NCBI GenBank assembly: GCA_004565275.1
Contig: SDOX01000005.1
Coordinates: forward strand, 1,214,765 to 1,278,764
Source of the DNA: Nannochloropsis salina CCMP1776
Taxonomy: Eukaryota; Sar; Eustigmatophyceae; Eustigmatales; Monodopsidaceae
Direction: 5' to 3'
Length of the DNA stretch: 64,000 nucleotides
Position 1 is the stretch's first letter, and every line of letters begins with the position of its first letter. Below, in pieces: positions 32,079 to 42,527 of this stretch. The notes under the pieces were generated by a model, which saw only the letters and a program-made list of their open reading frames with translations, did no database searches and had not been told where the DNA came from. Position numbers and translations under genes: made by a program.

Positions 32079-33427
32079 GTTACCAGCGCACTGAATTTCC
32101 CACTTCTTGCGTCGGTGCCTCCGGCGATGTCCTTTTTTTGCTCAATTGGTGTTTTAAGGATGTGGAGCCAAAGGCGACGACCTGACGAGCCCTCCAAGTC
32201 CTTTTTTCAATACGTGTGGACCTGTGATTTGTCCTTTTGACAACGATAGAACCCACAAACTATTTAGGCCTGTCGCAAGGTCAAAGGGAAATGGTGAACC
32301 TGTGGTAGGAATAGAAACTGAATCATGAAAACTTTCATTCTGAAAAAAGAAGCGCCTCCTTTCGTCCTGAGCGATGCATGCTCGAAACGCCGGCTCGAAA
32401 TTTGGTCGAAGTCCACAAGCCCGCCGCGGGCGTCAAAGGACTCGAGTCCCATCACAATTAAATGTGCCAAGCACGCAAAAACACATATGTGCGCTATGGA
32501 CGCTGGATAAAGCCCGCGATTCACCCCAATTTCAATGGCAGTGGGCACGGAATCCTGAGTGTTCCGGCTCCAAGCGAAGAACAAGAATGACCGGCGGCCG
32601 AGAGTGCTGCGGACACGACCACATAGATGTCGCACAAGCCCTCCGCCATGCCACATGTAGCATAGCTCACGCATTACTTACGGAAGAAGTGTTTAAAGGT
32701 GGCATGCTGGGCAAAGACCGCGGCCGCACCGTCGCATCTTTCTGATTTCGTTCGTCCGGTTTCTCGGAGCATCACCTCAACATCGAGTCACTCAACAATT
32801 AACTTTGCATGCGCGTGACGCATGTCCTTATGTCTTCGTGAGAATTTCACCGCGAAAGCGTCATGTGGGGCCGTCCCGTACTCCACCACACGACATCGTC
32901 TACCGAAATACTTGGCTCCGCAATTCTATCTATTTTTGCCTTGTCATACCTCTTGCGGGGAATTGCTGTGTCAGCCATTCTCAAGTGCAAGAACAAAAGA
33001 GTGGACACGAAAACCGCGTCGCTGAAAAGTAGCAGGCGAGGGCAGAAACGCGTGTCGTGCCCGGTGTGAACTTGAAGGCGGACACTTTTTAAGACAAGCA
33101 AGTAATAATGAACCACTGAAGGTGGTGCGGAGCCGTCAACGGTGGCTAATTTTCGTCACGTTTTCGTCATAAAGAGACCAATATTCTACATTTGAGCATT
33201 ATAATGACTGGAGCGGCCTCCCCTCGTCCCTCTGCCTTATCCGGCATGACAGTCATTCGTATCACTTTTTCTTTTTATTTTCTAAAAAAACTCATTTTCT
33301 TTTAAGCATGCATTTTGTTGAGGAGCGATACTTTTCCCGCGGGATCTCCAACTCGCCCTCCTCGTGTGCTCGTCTTGGTTCCTCCCAAACCCCATCCCGC
33401 GTCGTCGTGGTACGCCGCCGTTGGCCG
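32079..33427. other. Intergenic, upstream of TVQELK gene
   Basis: Promoter side of the TVQELK gene and 3' side of CDC50. AT-rich at 33080-33310. A 68-codon ATG frame at 32863-33069 (+) would encode one hydrophobic span and a basic tail; support is too weak to call it a gene. Confidence 0.4.
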
Positions 33428-35855
33428 TCATTGTTTCTGCTGCTGCTCCCTATTGTTCTTTCCATCCCTGCGTAATATGATAAGAAAAATCAAGGACTGC
33501 CTCCACGCACCAGGCCCCTCCGGCGTTCCAATCCCACAACCCAGTCTCCCTACCAAATATCGCGTATCTCCCAGCTTGCGCGGGCACGTGGCTTGTTTGA
33601 TTCCGAAAAGAGCGGCCAGAAAGAGACACATGGATCCCACCACCACGTAAGAAATACCCAGGAAACTATTGGCGCCGCCGAACCATGACACGGTGGACAC
33701 GACCAAGTGTTTCCTTCCCGAGAAGGACACCACCTCAAATCCTGGGCGACGGGCCGCCGGGAAGAGAACAAGGGAAAGCATGTCAGGACCGGGGGCTGAT
33801 GGATTCCGACGGTCAGCAATATAAGAGAGTCGACTGGGGCGTCCGTCCCCCACCCGCCCGATTCTTCCCCCTTCGTCCCGCCTTACCAGGGTGCACCGCG
33901 AAGGAGAGCTGCGTCCCCGCCGGCAAGTCCTGGTCAATCTTGCCGTAGAGCTTTCGGAACGTCGGCAAGCCAGCCGTGCGCATCCAGACGATGAAATGCT
34001 CGTTGGTCACGCCCTGAGGGAGGAAGGGAGGGTGGAATCCCGGTTAAAAGGGCGCTTTGGTGGACTGTCGGGCCCGCGCCGGCAAGACAATGACCACAAT
34101 ACTGGCCCCTTGTCATCTTCAGGCTCCGGTGACGCTCCCTTCTCCTCCCCTTCCTCGATCCTTCCCTCCATCCCTCCCGCCCTCCCTACCTCGACGGCCA
34201 GATTCGGAAAGAAAGGGTACCGCTGGTACAAGTAGAAGAACTTGTCCGGCTCGGGATAGAAGACACACCAGGGTTGCGGGGTGGGAGGGAGCGGGCCCGC
34301 GGTCTCTCCAGGAGGGGTGTAGGTGGCTGCGACAGCCTGCCCGGGCGGAGTCCCGAGCAAGGCATCGCAGTCGGCACCGGCAAGATTGGGCTCGGCCAGA
34401 AAGCCGTCCGGTTGGGCGAAGCGCCGGTCCACATCGCTCTCCCAGGCGATGCCCTCCACGTCGAGAGTCAGGTTGGCAGGGCCCGTGGGAGGGGGAGCCA
34501 GGACGTACCTGGCGAGGGGGGGAGGGAGGGAGGGAGGGAGGAAGGGAGGGAGGGAGGGGGTATGAAGGGACGTGCCTCACGTTCCAGGGGTCCGACGGTC
34601 CTTCCTTGCCGCTTCTTATTCCTCCCTCATTCTTCCCCTCCCTCGGGCAGCCCCTCTGTCCCCGAACCTACCAATCGTTGAAAAAACTGTTGGCAATGAG
34701 CCCACAGGGGCTTAAGACCCGCGCCTCTCCTGCACGTCAGATTTTTGTTTGTGTTTTTTTTAACAAATGGGGGAAGGTCACCGTGAGAGACCAATCCAAG
34801 GAGAGAGAGGCGTGGGGAGGGGAGACAAGGCAGTTGCCAGGCAGGGGGGTCAACGCACGATCGGGACCCTTTTGAGTAGAAGACATACTCACCTGCCACG
34901 TTGATGGTCCGCAGAGGATCGCAGTCGGACAGTTCCGCTTCCGAAAGAACGTTGCCCATAAGCTGGGCATCGGAGCGGGATTTGACGTACCGGCGATGGT
35001 TCTAGAAAGAGGACAGTCAATTAAGAAGATCAGCCGTCGGCAGGACTCTCCCCCCACTGCCTTGCTACCCTCCACCTGATTTTCACAGGTCCACCATCCA
35101 GTCCCGGACGCACCTGATAGAAGTTGTCGAGCTGGTAGTAGACGTAAATGGGGGCTTTCATCTCCCTGGTGATGTCGAATGTGACCGTGCAAGGGGGGTG
35201 GGCGGAGGCCTCGTTGGGGTCCAGAATCTGACAGTCCGCCAAAGATTCAGGCGTACCCTCCCCATCGTATTGAAGCGAGTACTCGACGATGGCGTCGGAT
35301 TGTATTTTGAGAACGATGCCCAGTGGGACGAAGATCAGGCCTGGCGGGCATGGGACAGGGTGAGGATGGAGCGTGCGTCAAAGAAAGTCCATCGACACGT
35401 AGTCATGAATCAAGAAGAGCAATTTTAACGGTGTATTTTATCCGGAAGCCATCGTATGAAAGGGCTTGCTGATGGAGGAAATGCCGTTGAGTATCGGAAA
35501 ATTACTCAGGAGGTCTTCAAGCAACGTACCGACGAGAGTGAAGGTAATAATTACCCATTTAGGGGTCAAAATGGGCTGCCAGGCCGGAAGTCTTTGTTGC
35601 TTGAAAGCCGTATCTAAGGGCGGAGAATATAGATCGTGCGGTGAAGGACTTTTTCGTCGGTAAATATGTTTTGGCTTTCCGTTCCTTGTGTAAAGCAACA
35701 GTACTCGCCCGAGCGTGGTCCTCGTCTCTCCCACAAAAGCTCCCCACTTGAGGGAAGCAATGCGGTGCCCTCCCATTCATTCGTGTGAGTATGGACGTAC
35801 CTTCAGGTTTCCGACTTTTTAAAGGGACGGTGTCGGAATCTGATTGGCCCGCCAT
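33428..35855 (-). CDS. CDC50: CDC50/LEM3 subunit of P4-ATPase lipid flippase
   Basis: Eight exons: 35801-35855, 35530-35613, 35114-35340, 34893-35001, 34672-34729, 34190-34508, 33887-34013, 33428-33741. All borders are GT-AG, all phases match, and the product is 430 residues. It reads as a full CDC50: [19 protein letters not shown]1 at about 39-58 ([20 protein letters not shown]), [27 protein letters not shown] then [29 protein letters not shown], the late lumenal [19 protein letters not shown], and TM2 at about 350-373. CDC50 proteins escort P4-ATPases from the ER and are needed for flipping of phosphatidylserine or phosphatidylethanolamine. The first four cysteines of the lumenal domain can be seen. 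The short N-terminus has no other ATG in the exon just upstream that restores more homology. Confidence 0.95.
34515..34562 (+). repeat. GGGA/GGGAGG purine repeat inside a CDC50 intron
   Basis: Intron 34509-34671 of the CDC50 gene contains a simple GGGAGG repeat (pyrimidine-rich on the transcribed sense strand, next to its acceptor), so it may double as the polypyrimidine tract. Confidence 0.8.
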
Positions 35856-36254
35856 GTCGTGTGACGTAGAGGAAGGGAATTTCAATGCCTTCTGCGCCGC
35901 TTCGTGTAAACGGAGTTCCTCGTTCTCACCGGCGACAGCCCCAAGAAATCGGACCGTGAACCTGTCGCTCTGCTTTGGCATGCATATGGGGTGAGCGGGG
36001 CCGTCGGCGCGAGTTGGAGCAGGCATAAGCCATACAGGAGGGGCGGGCGTGAATTACGAAGGAGGGAGGGGCGTGCTCGCTGAAAGGGAAAAAGCGAGCA
36101 CCCGAAAGTGGGGGGGAGCAGGAACAGGTGGGTGTAGAGGTGGTCTGTGTGAGCATCAAAGACCGTCTGTACGACCGATCTTGTGGATGGTAGATAAAGT
36201 ACAATACCTGGAGGCTAGCGAGTTGGTTTTGGGGCGCTTTAACCTTTTATATTG
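35856..36254. promoter_or_regulatory. Divergent upstream region, CDC50 and HVA22/REEP
   Basis: About 400 bases between the CDC50 start and the HVA22-like frame. The CDC50 frame stays open upstream to 36026 but adds nothing conserved. No other feature. Confidence 0.4.
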
Positions 36255-37694
36255 ATGATAATCCGTGCAAGCCGCCGCTCAACTCTTTCATGTTCACCGT
36301 CCACCACAGGAGGCATGTCCCTCCTTTGTTCCCTGGCGTTCCTCTACGCCACGTCTTCTCTCGGATGGCGCACATACCTTTCTTTGTCAAGATTTGACAT
36401 TGATGAAGACGATTTGGGGGACGAATCGATGGACATCGACGAACCCGTTTCCGATGGCACCCCCACCGTGCTTCCCCTCCCGTCGTTACCACCACCCACC
36501 CTCGACCCCGTCTTGCTGGCCTCTTGGACGGGTCTTGGTGCTACACAGCTTTTTGCCTGCACGCTCGAATGGCTTGTGTCATGGCTGCCTTTTTTCCACC
36601 TGCTGAAGGCCATCTTCATCGTCATGCTTGCCCTTCCCGAGAGCAACCTACCCCATCTCCTGTTGACGCGTGTCGTGGCGCCCTACTCCGAGGGACTCAC
36701 CATTTTTTGCCAAAATTACCTCTTTCCTGAGCTCGTTCAACTCATCATATCCATGCCACAAAATTGCCTGGACTTCTTCTTCCCCGTCTCCCATGAGGGG
36801 CAGTACTATAGCGGGCCGTTCCTGGCCAGCCCGCGACACCAACGTCAACAACTATACGCCCGGCGCCGCCGTTCTTCCCTCATGTCTTTACAATCCTCAA
36901 AGCCAACCCCATCGCGGGTACGAACCAGCCCGCCGCGTCGCTCGTCCGTGTCTGCAACCCCCTCACCTTCCCGCCCAGTGCCCGAAGCCCTTCTCTTCCC
37001 TTCCCCTTCCCCTCCTCCCTCGCCGGTTGCGAAGTCTCATCCCATATTTGGATGTCCATCGCCGCACAAAACGCCCCCACGACGAGCCGCATCGCCCCTC
37101 AAGCCTCCCTCGCAAGCATACCGGCCATCACCGCCCCCACTCCCCCGGGAATGTCCAGGGGAGGGGGGAGTCTGTTTGCAGTCGACCCCGCGGCCTCTAT
37201 CACCATCAGACAGGGAAAGCAATGTTCAAGCAGATCATATCCGCCAAACACCTCTCGCAGCGCGACCTTCACCACCGCCCAAGCCACAGCACAGGCGCTC
37301 GCCCTCCCCGCCCCCCCCTTCCCCCCCGCGCCCCCTGCCTGTCATGGTACCTTCACCAGTCTCCCAGTCGGACCCTGACCAAGCGGCGCAGGCTTCTCCC
37401 CCTCCCAGCGTGACCGTCCGACGATTCCAATCGCATAAAATGGCCATTGACGTTGTTTTGCATCCGGAAGAGTCGCCTCGCTTTTCCGCGTCAGATAATG
37501 GTCGACAAAAGATGGAGGGTACGAAACAGATGAATTTTAAAAGGGAAGGGACAGGCGTACGTAAGGTCAGGAACATCGCGGAGGAGGACACGGCTGTGAA
37601 AGACGGGCTTTGTCGGGCTTTGAGGACGGGCGTTGGGGGAAGACGTGAGGGGCAACGCGACGCGGGGACAGAGCCAGGGGAGGGCAGGTGGTAG
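36255..37694 (+). CDS. HVA22/REEP (TB2/DP1) membrane-shaping protein with long tail
   Basis: 479 residues from the ATG at 36255. The family core is near residues 20-150: a first hydrophobic hairpin (MSLLCSLAFLYATSSLGW), an acidic insert with IDEDD and MDIDE, then the signature LASWTGLGATQLFACTLEWLVSW, PFFHLLKAIFIVMLALPES and VAPYSEGL. HVA22/REEP proteins insert hairpins into the ER membrane and curve tubules. The acidic insert (about 50 residues) between hairpins is longer than usual. From residue 200 on the protein is a Pro/Ser/Arg-rich disordered tail. The true start may be the ATG at 36315, which is preceded by a good acceptor (CCACCACAG at about 36309), in which case an upstream exon exists. 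The 3' end may also be spliced. Confidence 0.8.
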   Translation: MIIRASRRSTLSCSPSTTGGMSLLCSLAFLYATSSLGWRTYLSLSRFDIDEDDLGDESMDIDEPVSDGTPTVLPLPSLPPPTLDPVLLASWTGLGATQLFACTLEWLVSWLPFFHLLKAIFIVMLALPESNLPHLLLTRVVAPYSEGLTIFCQNYLFPELVQLIISMPQNCLDFFFPVSHEGQYYSGPFLASPRHQRQQLYARRRRSSLMSLQSSKPTPSRVRTSPPRRSSVSATPSPSRPVPEALLFPSPSPPPSPVAKSHPIFGCPSPHKTPPRRAASPLKPPSQAYRPSPPPLPRECPGEGGVCLQSTPRPLSPSDRESNVQADHIRQTPLAARPSPPPKPQHRRSPSPPPPSPPRPLPVMVPSPVSQSDPDQAAQASPPPSVTVRRFQSHKMAIDVVLHPEESPRFSASDNGRQKMEGTKQMNFKREGTGVRKVRNIAEEDTAVKDGLCRALRTGVGGRREGQRDAGTEPGEGRW

Positions 37695-38206
37695 ATGAGG
37701 AGCTCCCAAGACGGGGAGGTGAGCATTGTGGTCGCACCGGACGTCGCGGTATCACTTTTCTTGAAAATTGTATGAGCGCTGATACGCATCACCTTATCGC
37801 TCTCGTTCCCCGTCGAGCCCCGGCGTTAAAAGAAACCTGAAAGGAAAAAATCATGAGACCGCGAATGCGGGACAGCCCCAATAGCATGCACAAGCAAAGG
37901 TGTTCAGGGTTCAGTCTGCAATTTCTCATATTTTTACTTTCCCTGCAAGTTTCCCTAGGTAGGAATAGAAGCACATGACGTTCACGACCATGCGGACACC
38001 ACTATACAAGTGCGTACGTTTCAACATGCTTACACGGAACACGATCACCGGGCAGTATCCTACCTACTTTTCCTTTCCGACTTGCTCGAGCGTATAAGGT
38101 TGTATACTACAAGGAAACTCGAGCGTATTCGAATATATTGTACAAAAAAAACGTCACTAAAAAGAGATCCAGAGGGCCTGGATGCTTCAGCAGCAGGCGC
38201 GGGACC
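37695..38206. other. Intergenic, converging 3' ends
   Basis: Between the HVA22-like stop and the stop of the small membrane protein on the other strand. AT-rich from 37900. Nothing recognised. Confidence 0.45.
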
Positions 38207-38992
38207 CTAAAACGCCCACAAGAAGACCAAAACACGTGCTAGGGACTGGAAGGGCACACCCATCTGTCGCCCCGCTATAAACATTATGGTCAAGACCAAA
38301 ATCACCACAGGCGCTAGTCCGATTTTCTCAGCTACTAGCATCAACACTGCCTCCGCGACAATCAGCAACACCATTACCAACGCCAGTGCAGACAACGTCA
38401 CCACAGTGGCTACCCCTCTTGCCAATGCAAAAACAACCTCTCCCCCGCCTTCACTTCCTCCATTGGAGGTCCCCGCGATGTAGATGCTTGCGATTCCCGA
38501 ACTCACAGCCCTGGATCTCCTGTCAGTTCCTTCACTCTCGCTGTAATACCGCCCCACGCTGCCATCTTGACTGTCCCTGCTGCGTGGAGTGCTGTCATTG
38601 CTGCTGCCACCATTGTCAACACGACTCGGACTCACGGTAGCCATGCGGTGAGAGCCGGAATTCGAACCTGCGCCGACAAAAATGCGTCCTGTGGGTGACC
38701 GGCTTGGGGCCCAGACGTTGGCTTCCTCGTGGGAGCTTTTACCACGAAATATACCGCGAATCCGTCGAGGCGTCACCTCGGCCTCTGCCGTGTACAGTTC
38801 TATAGGATAAACTTGGGGGGGGTTCAAAAATAAGGAGATAATTGTCAGGGGTGCGTGAAAGTAAGCTCTCGGAAAGGGCTTAACTCTTGAACGGGACACC
38901 GTCGACGTTAAACATGCGGTTTGGTTCCCAGGGGGATACGACAAGAACACATCTGCCTGATGCCGCATACATAGCACATAAACTTTCAACAT
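38207..38992 (-). CDS. Unrecognised membrane protein, two C-terminal spans
   Basis: 261 residues if read from the ATG at 38992. I recognise no family. The middle is Ser/Gly-rich and hydrophilic; the last 75 residues hold two hydrophobic spans (ALARGVATVVTLSALALVMV and a second around VVILVLTIMFIAG) separated by a short charged loop, ending FLWAF. The N-terminal 55 residues look non-coding, and a splice acceptor (pyrimidine-rich, CCCAAG) lies at about 38821. A spliced start using the frame 38880-39260, for example a join at GACG|GTGTCC to VYPIELYTAEAEV, is an equally good model. Coding support comes from the long open frame and the membrane pattern only. Confidence 0.5.
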   Translation of the reverse strand: MLKVYVLCMRHQADVFLSYPPGNQTACLTSTVSRSRVKPFPRAYFHAPLTIISLFLNPPQVYPIELYTAEAEVTPRRIRGIFRGKSSHEEANVWAPSRSPTGRIFVGAGSNSGSHRMATVSPSRVDNGGSSNDSTPRSRDSQDGSVGRYYSESEGTDRRSRAVSSGIASIYIAGTSNGGSEGGGEVVFALARGVATVVTLSALALVMVLLIVAEAVLMLVAEKIGLAPVVILVLTIMFIAGRQMGVPFQSLARVLVFLWAF

Positions 38993-39378
38993 TGGCGTAC
39001 AGCTGAGCCCTCCCCGTGACGAGCACCGGGGTATTTGATGATTGGGGTGGTGAGTGGCGCTGTCCTCGACTCAATCGATCATATGATCCCGAATTTAGCG
39101 ACTGGAACACACTACACTCCACGATACGGGTGTGACGCCCTCCGGTCAGTGATTGATCGCGCAATTCACCTGCCCTCCCCCCACTGTTCAGCGTCTCACA
39201 TATTGACGGAGTACGAGCGCTGAATGGATCGCTGGCTTCATAAATATCACCGGTAAGCAAGCGGAGAGCTCAGGATGCCACAGACCTCCTAATTGTAGTC
39301 AACCGACCGACGTTTAAGTGGAACAGGAGTCGTTCTGACGGCATTGTTTCCGGGCGCACTGACCAGGCAGTGCACAAT
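38993..39378. promoter_or_regulatory. Divergent region, membrane protein and methyltransferase
   Basis: May include the first exon of the membrane protein on the minus strand (Ser-rich frame reaching 39260). Otherwise the promoter side of the methyltransferase. Confidence 0.35.
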
Positions 39379-40563
39379 ATGGACACCACATCGAAAAGCC
39401 GTGCAGATTCGTCCACAAATGCAATGCCAGTCGACGATGCCATCGATATAAACGCTGTCAAACATTGTCAGACCCAGCGTAGAGCGGATCGGAATCGGCA
39501 ATACCCGTCTCCACGTCCGGCGTCTACTCAATCAATGCCATCCGGTGATACTGCGACGCCATTGAGAGAAGGGACGTCCATAGTGCGGAGTGTGATCAAC
39601 TCCCTATCGGGGGCTATGGTCTATACGGACGTTGGCAATGTCGAGACAAATCGCCGGCTGTGGAATCGATACGCAGAGGAGTGGCACGGCAATTGTGAAA
39701 GAAATGGTCCGTATTCTGGAAGTGCCCGCAATCCAAGCAGTGAGCTACCGGCAAATAAACCAAATGTCTGGGTCCAGCAAATGGCAGCCAACACGGCCAA
39801 AACAAGCAAATCAACGCCGTACTCCCTTCCCGCCCTGGCCCTGATCGGTCAGGAGTGGAGCAGCCCAGAGGACCTGGAAGAAGTCGTCCGAGACTTCATC
39901 CTGCCGTACTTGACGCCGGAAAGTGCGGTTGTGGAAGTGGGAGTCGGTGGGGGCAGGGTGGCGGCACTGGTGCTGGGTAAGTGCCTGCGTTTGACTTGTC
40001 TGGACATCTCTGAGCGTATGCTTGAAGCCGCTCGTACCGCCCTTGCTGCGCATCCTGCGACGGGTGCCACGGTGTTGGAGTTTATCCTTGTAGGGAACGA
40101 TTCGAACCCATCTCTGCCGTCTCAGCGGGTGGAGTACCCCGTTTCCTTGCACGGACGCTGCGACTTTGTCTACTGCTTCGACGTGCTGGTTCACGTGGAC
40201 GTGCACACCCTCTATCACACACTGCGCGAAATCCGACGCCTCCTCAAGCCCTCTGGGAAGGCGTTCCTCTCTACTGCCAACATACTCAGTCCGGCGGGCT
40301 GGCGTCGTTTCGCCGCCCAGGATAAATACACAGTGGGGGGATTCTATTTCGTCTCACCAGAGATAGTGCATGGCATGCTTGCGAAGGTGGGTTTCCACGT
40401 GGTCAAGCACAGCGAGATCCCAGAGGGATTCAAGGAGCTCAGTGATATGCACGGTTTAGCCAAAGGTAATCTGTACTACGGCCGAGACCACCTCGTGGTG
40501 GTGGAGAAAGCGCCTCCTGAACAGGAGATGCGATGCGCGTCGGCAGAAAGGGGAACCTGCTAA
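39379..40563 (+). CDS. SAM-dependent methyltransferase (class I fold)
   Basis: 394 residues, ATG at 39379. Motif I of class I methyltransferases is VVEVGVGGGRVA near residue 192; LTCLDISERMLEAAR follows as motif II (acidic Asp that contacts the ribose), CDFVYCFDVLVHVD as motif III/IV and LREIRRLLKPSGKAFLST as post-IV. This is the methyltransferase type 11/25 pattern. The substrate is unknown. The first 150 residues are polar and poorly structured; the YAEEWHGN sequence just before looks like part of an N-terminal lid. No targeting sequence is clear. No neighbour explains the substrate. Confidence 0.85.
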   Translation: MDTTSKSRADSSTNAMPVDDAIDINAVKHCQTQRRADRNRQYPSPRPASTQSMPSGDTATPLREGTSIVRSVINSLSGAMVYTDVGNVETNRRLWNRYAEEWHGNCERNGPYSGSARNPSSELPANKPNVWVQQMAANTAKTSKSTPYSLPALALIGQEWSSPEDLEEVVRDFILPYLTPESAVVEVGVGGGRVAALVLGKCLRLTCLDISERMLEAARTALAAHPATGATVLEFILVGNDSNPSLPSQRVEYPVSLHGRCDFVYCFDVLVHVDVHTLYHTLREIRRLLKPSGKAFLSTANILSPAGWRRFAAQDKYTVGGFYFVSPEIVHGMLAKVGFHVVKHSEIPEGFKELSDMHGLAKGNLYYGRDHLVVVEKAPPEQEMRCASAERGTC

Positions 40564-40729
40564 GTTTACAATATAGATTTCAAGGCACCATGAGGTTGCA
40601 TCGTCTTCATAATTTTACGTCATGTCCGTGCATCAGTTAATTTTCACAACTTTGTTATTTAAATCCTGGCTTTCCCCTCGCGCATTCTCCACCCAACCCC
40701 ATGCGCCCTGTGTCCCTCCCCGACTTCCC

Positions 40730-42527
40730 CTAAGAGAACCCCCCGCCCTGACCGAGCCCAGTGCTTCCAAACAATTTTAATTGCTGTGCTTGGTCCTCCT
40801 CCGTCGCTGCCAGGAGGTACCCTTGCACCACCTGCATGATGCATAGCTCGGCAAATATGCTTTTCCCAGGAATCAGCACGGGAGATTTCGGGTTCCACTG
40901 ATTCCCTACCGTGGGGATGGCCCGCGCGAGTGCTAGATCCACCAATTTCCGCATGCAGTCCAGGACATAATCCGGCGCACTTTCTGTCAAAGATCGCTGT
41001 TGCTCTTCGGGCAGACTCCGAATGAAGGTCAGGAGGTTGCCCTGCCGGCTCGCCTCTCGCGCCACCCTCGCTCGGTCTACCTCCTCTCTCAACGCCTCTA
41101 CCTCCCGAACCAGGCTCCCGAGCAGCTCCTTTGCACCCATGGTCACGTTTCTTGCGCCTTCCGTTTTACCCTCCTCTCCACTGCCCAAGACGTTCCTACG
41201 CCCTCCTGGCACGACGGTCAGCGTTCCCTCCAAGGACCCGACGGGGGGCTGGCGGGCTATGTTTTTGATATTCAGACTGCTGGAGGCGGACAATACTTTG
41301 TCGGCATTTGCAAACATGTACCCCATCAACTGGAGCTTGAAAAAAAGATTTGCCAGCTGCCCTCCTTGGATCTGAAGGTGGGACTGGAAATCAGGCTCGC
41401 GAAGAAACATGCCTGGGTTGGGAAGGATATGGGCGCAGACGGGTATTCGAGCGTGAAGTTTGGAGGAAAGAAATTTAAAATAACGCGGCCACGAGTCGCC
41501 GCCGGGGAGAGGATGGATAAGACTGAGGGAGTCCTCCCTTCATACACGGTGCACGTGACAGGGGGTGGACAGGTGCTTACCAAGGAGCGTGGAAACTTGC
41601 TCATTGATTGCTTCTTGCACCCGCCTCGACGCCGAGTACTGGTGCTGCCCCTTGTAGAGGATCGCGATCTCCTCCGGGCTGCGCTGCCGCCATATTTCGA
41701 AGACAATGTTGTGTCGGGCCTTAGGTTGGCTCGAGTACGACACACGCCGACCGGCGAAGCCTTCGAAGCCATCGAAAAAGCTGTTCTCATCACTCTGGGC
41801 TAGACTCTTCTCCGTGAGCTGTTTGACGGTGGTGCTCTCCATAGAGCCGGTGTCAGGAAAGGTAGGAGGGCTCCCGGAGGCTGTGGGGGAAATGGAATAC
41901 GCGGAAGCAAATCTTCCACTCTCCGTCTTTTCAAGTTCCGATTTCGGGCCTCTCGGCACGTCGGCATTTTTCTTGTTGCCATGCAGAAATTCATCTTCGT
42001 CGTCGTCAACCCCGTCAATTATGATGCTATCCTCGTCGGCACCTGAATCTCCGAGCAGGGCCTGCGAATCCATGTCATCGTCATCCTCCTCGACATCATC
42101 TTCAGAATCCTTCGCTGCTCCTTCATTTTTCATCCCTGCTTTGTCTCCTTTTCCTTCATGTGACGAAGCTGTGCCGTTGTTCCCTCCTAGGCCCCAGGCT
42201 TTCCACAGGTGCAATGTAGTCCGCGCAGCTCGGTGACGTGGCTGCAGTGGAAATGAGTAGATGTAGTTAAGTAATAAAAGAGTGCAATGGGGTCAGGATA
42301 CGTCTAGCCTTGTAAATTGACAGGCATGTGGCAAGCTATACATCCACGCGGCCACATACCTGGCTCAGCATAGCTGCAGGATCTTGGTAGTGAGGGCTGA
42401 AGCAGTTTCCATTGCCTCGCCTTCGGAAGGCCGAGGGCGTGATGACTGGTCGAGGCAATAGCCATCCGCGACAGGAGTACCAGGTACAGCAGGCCAGCAA
42501 AAGCAGTGTGGTTGAAGGTACTTGCAT
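40730..42527 (-). CDS. Plastid DUF760-family protein
   Basis: Three exons (42360-42527, 41581-42241, 40730-41412; introns 118 and 168 nt; phases 0 and 1) give 503 residues. Exon 1 encodes a signal peptide (TTLLLLACCTWY) followed by a basic transit-like stretch with TPSAFRRRG, a bipartite plastid presequence. The middle has a long acidic region (DVEEDDDDMD). The DUF760 domain spans about 250-495: QEAINEQVSTLLG then, after splicing, MFLREPDFQSHLQIQGG, QLMGYMFANADKV and later FIRSLPEEQQRSLTESA, VLDCMRKLVDLAL and LCIMQVVQGYLLA. Plant members are plastid proteins, some UV-B induced, of unknown biochemical role. The joins restore the domain. Confidence 0.87.

Noticed and set aside
32863-33069. 68-codon frame with one hydrophobic span
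   Set aside because: Could be a small membrane protein, but nothing beyond hydrophobicity supports it.
38640-38670. T-arm-like sequence GGTTCGAAT on the minus strand
   Set aside because: No D or anticodon arm in range; it lies in a Ser/Gly-coding stretch.
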